From contig CAYJEX010000003.1 of assembly GCA_964369465.1 (NCBI GenBank), positions 26,341-90,340 of the forward strand: a stretch of 64,000 bases of DNA, given 5' to 3'. How positions within the stretch are numbered: position 1 is the first letter of the stretch; every line of letters starts with the position of its first letter. Under the pieces are notes generated by a model, which saw only the letters and a program-made list of their open reading frames with translations, was not told the DNA's origin and ran no database searches. Positions 63,418-64,000 of this stretch are shown in pieces. Position numbers and translations under genes: made by a program. This DNA is from CAYJHC01 sp964369465. GTDB taxonomy: Bacteria; Bacillota; Clostridia; Peptostreptococcales; Anaerovoracaceae.

Positions 63418-63819
63418 CTATCTCTTTTCGTAATATAATTCCCATTCAGTACCTTCTGTGCTTGCATAATCACTATGGTCTTTTGCAAGTTTCCCTTCCT
63501 CGTTATACATGAAAGTAGCATCTACAAGATCGGAGAATGTTGCACTATATGTAGTAATTTCATTTCCCTCTAAAACCCAAGTAATTTCAGCGGAACTTGT
63601 TGCACCCTCTTCACCTGTATATTTGAATCCTGTACCATCTTCATTAAAAACGTATAGTCCAACCCAAGCTTCATCATACTCTTCTTCTTGGTATTCACCA
63701 TCATACATTTCACCAACATGTTCCCATGTTCCAACAACATCAGCCTCTGTGATTTCACCGCAAGCTGACAATGAGAAAACCATAATAAGTGCGAATATCA
63801 TTACTAAAATTTTTTTCAT
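63418..63819 (-). CDS. Small secreted lipoprotein, uncharacterised
   Basis: A 133-aa protein with a lipobox (FSLSAC, Cys about 20). The acidic mature part starts VVGTWEHVGEMYDG and includes YVFNEDGTGFKYTG and ITWVLEGNEI, a pattern of small lipocalin-like (DUF5640-type) proteins. It resembles the 50.0-kb lipoprotein in design. GGAGGT lies before the ATG at 63819; an ATG five codons upstream overlaps that site. Function unknown. Confidence 0.78.
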   Translation of the reverse strand: MKKILVMIFALIMVFSLSACGEITEADVVGTWEHVGEMYDGEYQEEEYDEAWVGLYVFNEDGTGFKYTGEEGATSSAEITWVLEGNEITTYSATFSDLVDATFMYNEEGKLAKDHSDYASTEGTEWELYYEKR

Positions 63820-63930
63820 ATTGATTACCTCCATTTAGTTAAAATTCAAGAAATATCTAATGATATTATATCAGATTACAACAAATATGTAACCGTTTAA
63901 ACTTATATATTTTGAAGTCAGAAGTGAAAA

Positions 63931-63985
63931 AAGTGGGAATTTTGCTTACGCTCGTGCCCTTTCGGGTTCGAATCCCCTCCTACTT
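63931..63985 (+). other. tRNA-3'-end-like fragment
   Basis: GGGTTCGAATCCC (63964-63976) looks like a T-arm with a TTCGAAT loop, and CCTACTT (63979-63985) could be the 3' acceptor strand. AAGTGGG at 63931-63937 can pair with it over 7 bp (one G-U). Only 26 nt separate that strand from the T-arm, so no D-arm or anticodon arm exists. It may be a tRNA remnant, an att-site relic or chance. The gap from 63820 to here shows nothing else. Confidence 0.3.
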
Positions 63986-64000
63986 ACTTATAAAAATAGA

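Noticed and set aside
1..64000. CRISPR arrays, prophage or intact insertion sequences
   Set aside because: No regularly spaced repeats, transposase, integrase or phage structural genes were seen on either strand.

Overview
The window looks like chromosomal DNA of a low-GC, strictly fermentative clostridium. AT content is high, ribosome binding sites are strong AGGAGG type, and promoters are TTGACA/TATAAT type. It carries Bcd-EtfBA, a 4-hydroxybutyrate pathway and an in-frame UGA peroxiredoxin. The 4-hydroxybutyrate proteins resemble those known from Clostridium aminobutyricum and C. kluyveri, with the iron-sulfur ligands and catalytic glutamate at the same residue numbers as in the C. aminobutyricum enzymes. 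A relative of C. aminobutyricum (Clostridia, Family XIII/Anaerovoracaceae-like) is my best guess, from memory of these proteins and not from a search.

Layout. 1-0.7 kb: end of ireB and ruvX (+). 1.0-3.4 kb (-): a LexA-controlled YneA-like LysM protein, a molybdopterin-binding protein with a Cys-rich tail, and endonuclease IV. 3.6-6.7 kb (-): bcd-etfB-etfA behind a promoter with a Rex-like operator. 6.8-15.8 kb (-): housekeeping genes (thiI, a cysteine desulfurase, rny, a papain-fold protein, a MinD-like ATPase, radC, a DUF1015 protein, cmk, nrdR). 16-26.8 kb (-): two giant c-di-GMP signalling proteins flank a membrane-anchored trigger-factor-like protein and infC-rpmI-rplT. 27.2-30.0 kb (+): a CoA-acylating aldehyde dehydrogenase and a class III aminotransferase, preceded by a long, possibly structured leader. 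30.2-38.3 kb: DHH phosphoesterase, typA, a 5-formyl-THF cyclo-ligase, a MoxR/VWA pair, a split LysO exporter and a MATE pump. 38.4-46.6 kb (-): 4-hydroxybutyrate dehydrogenase, CoA transferase, a small Cys protein, 4-hydroxybutyryl-CoA dehydratase, a NifU-like protein, and an overlapping MFS-EamA-MFS transporter operon. 46.8-51.6 kb: beta-CASP RNase, split ChrA, a lipoprotein and a DUF2974 hydrolase. 51.8-54.3 kb: ArsR, P1B-ATPase and HMA metallochaperone with an ArsR-type operator inside the promoter. 54.4-60.9 kb: pstSCAB-phoU-phoB-phoR behind a Pho box. 61.1-63.8 kb: selenocysteine peroxiredoxin (+), exported MsrAB fusion (+), small lipoprotein (-).

How the genes connect. The aminotransferase could turn 4-aminobutyrate into succinate semialdehyde. 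The acylating aldehyde dehydrogenase could link that to succinyl-CoA. The dehydrogenase, CoA transferase and dehydratase then lead to crotonyl-CoA, which Bcd-EtfAB reduces to butyryl-CoA. So the window encodes nearly a whole 4-aminobutyrate (or succinate) to butyrate route in three separate loci. The selenoprotein Prx and exported MsrAB form a small oxidant-defence locus.

No complete tRNA, rRNA, CRISPR array, prophage or intact insertion sequence is visible.
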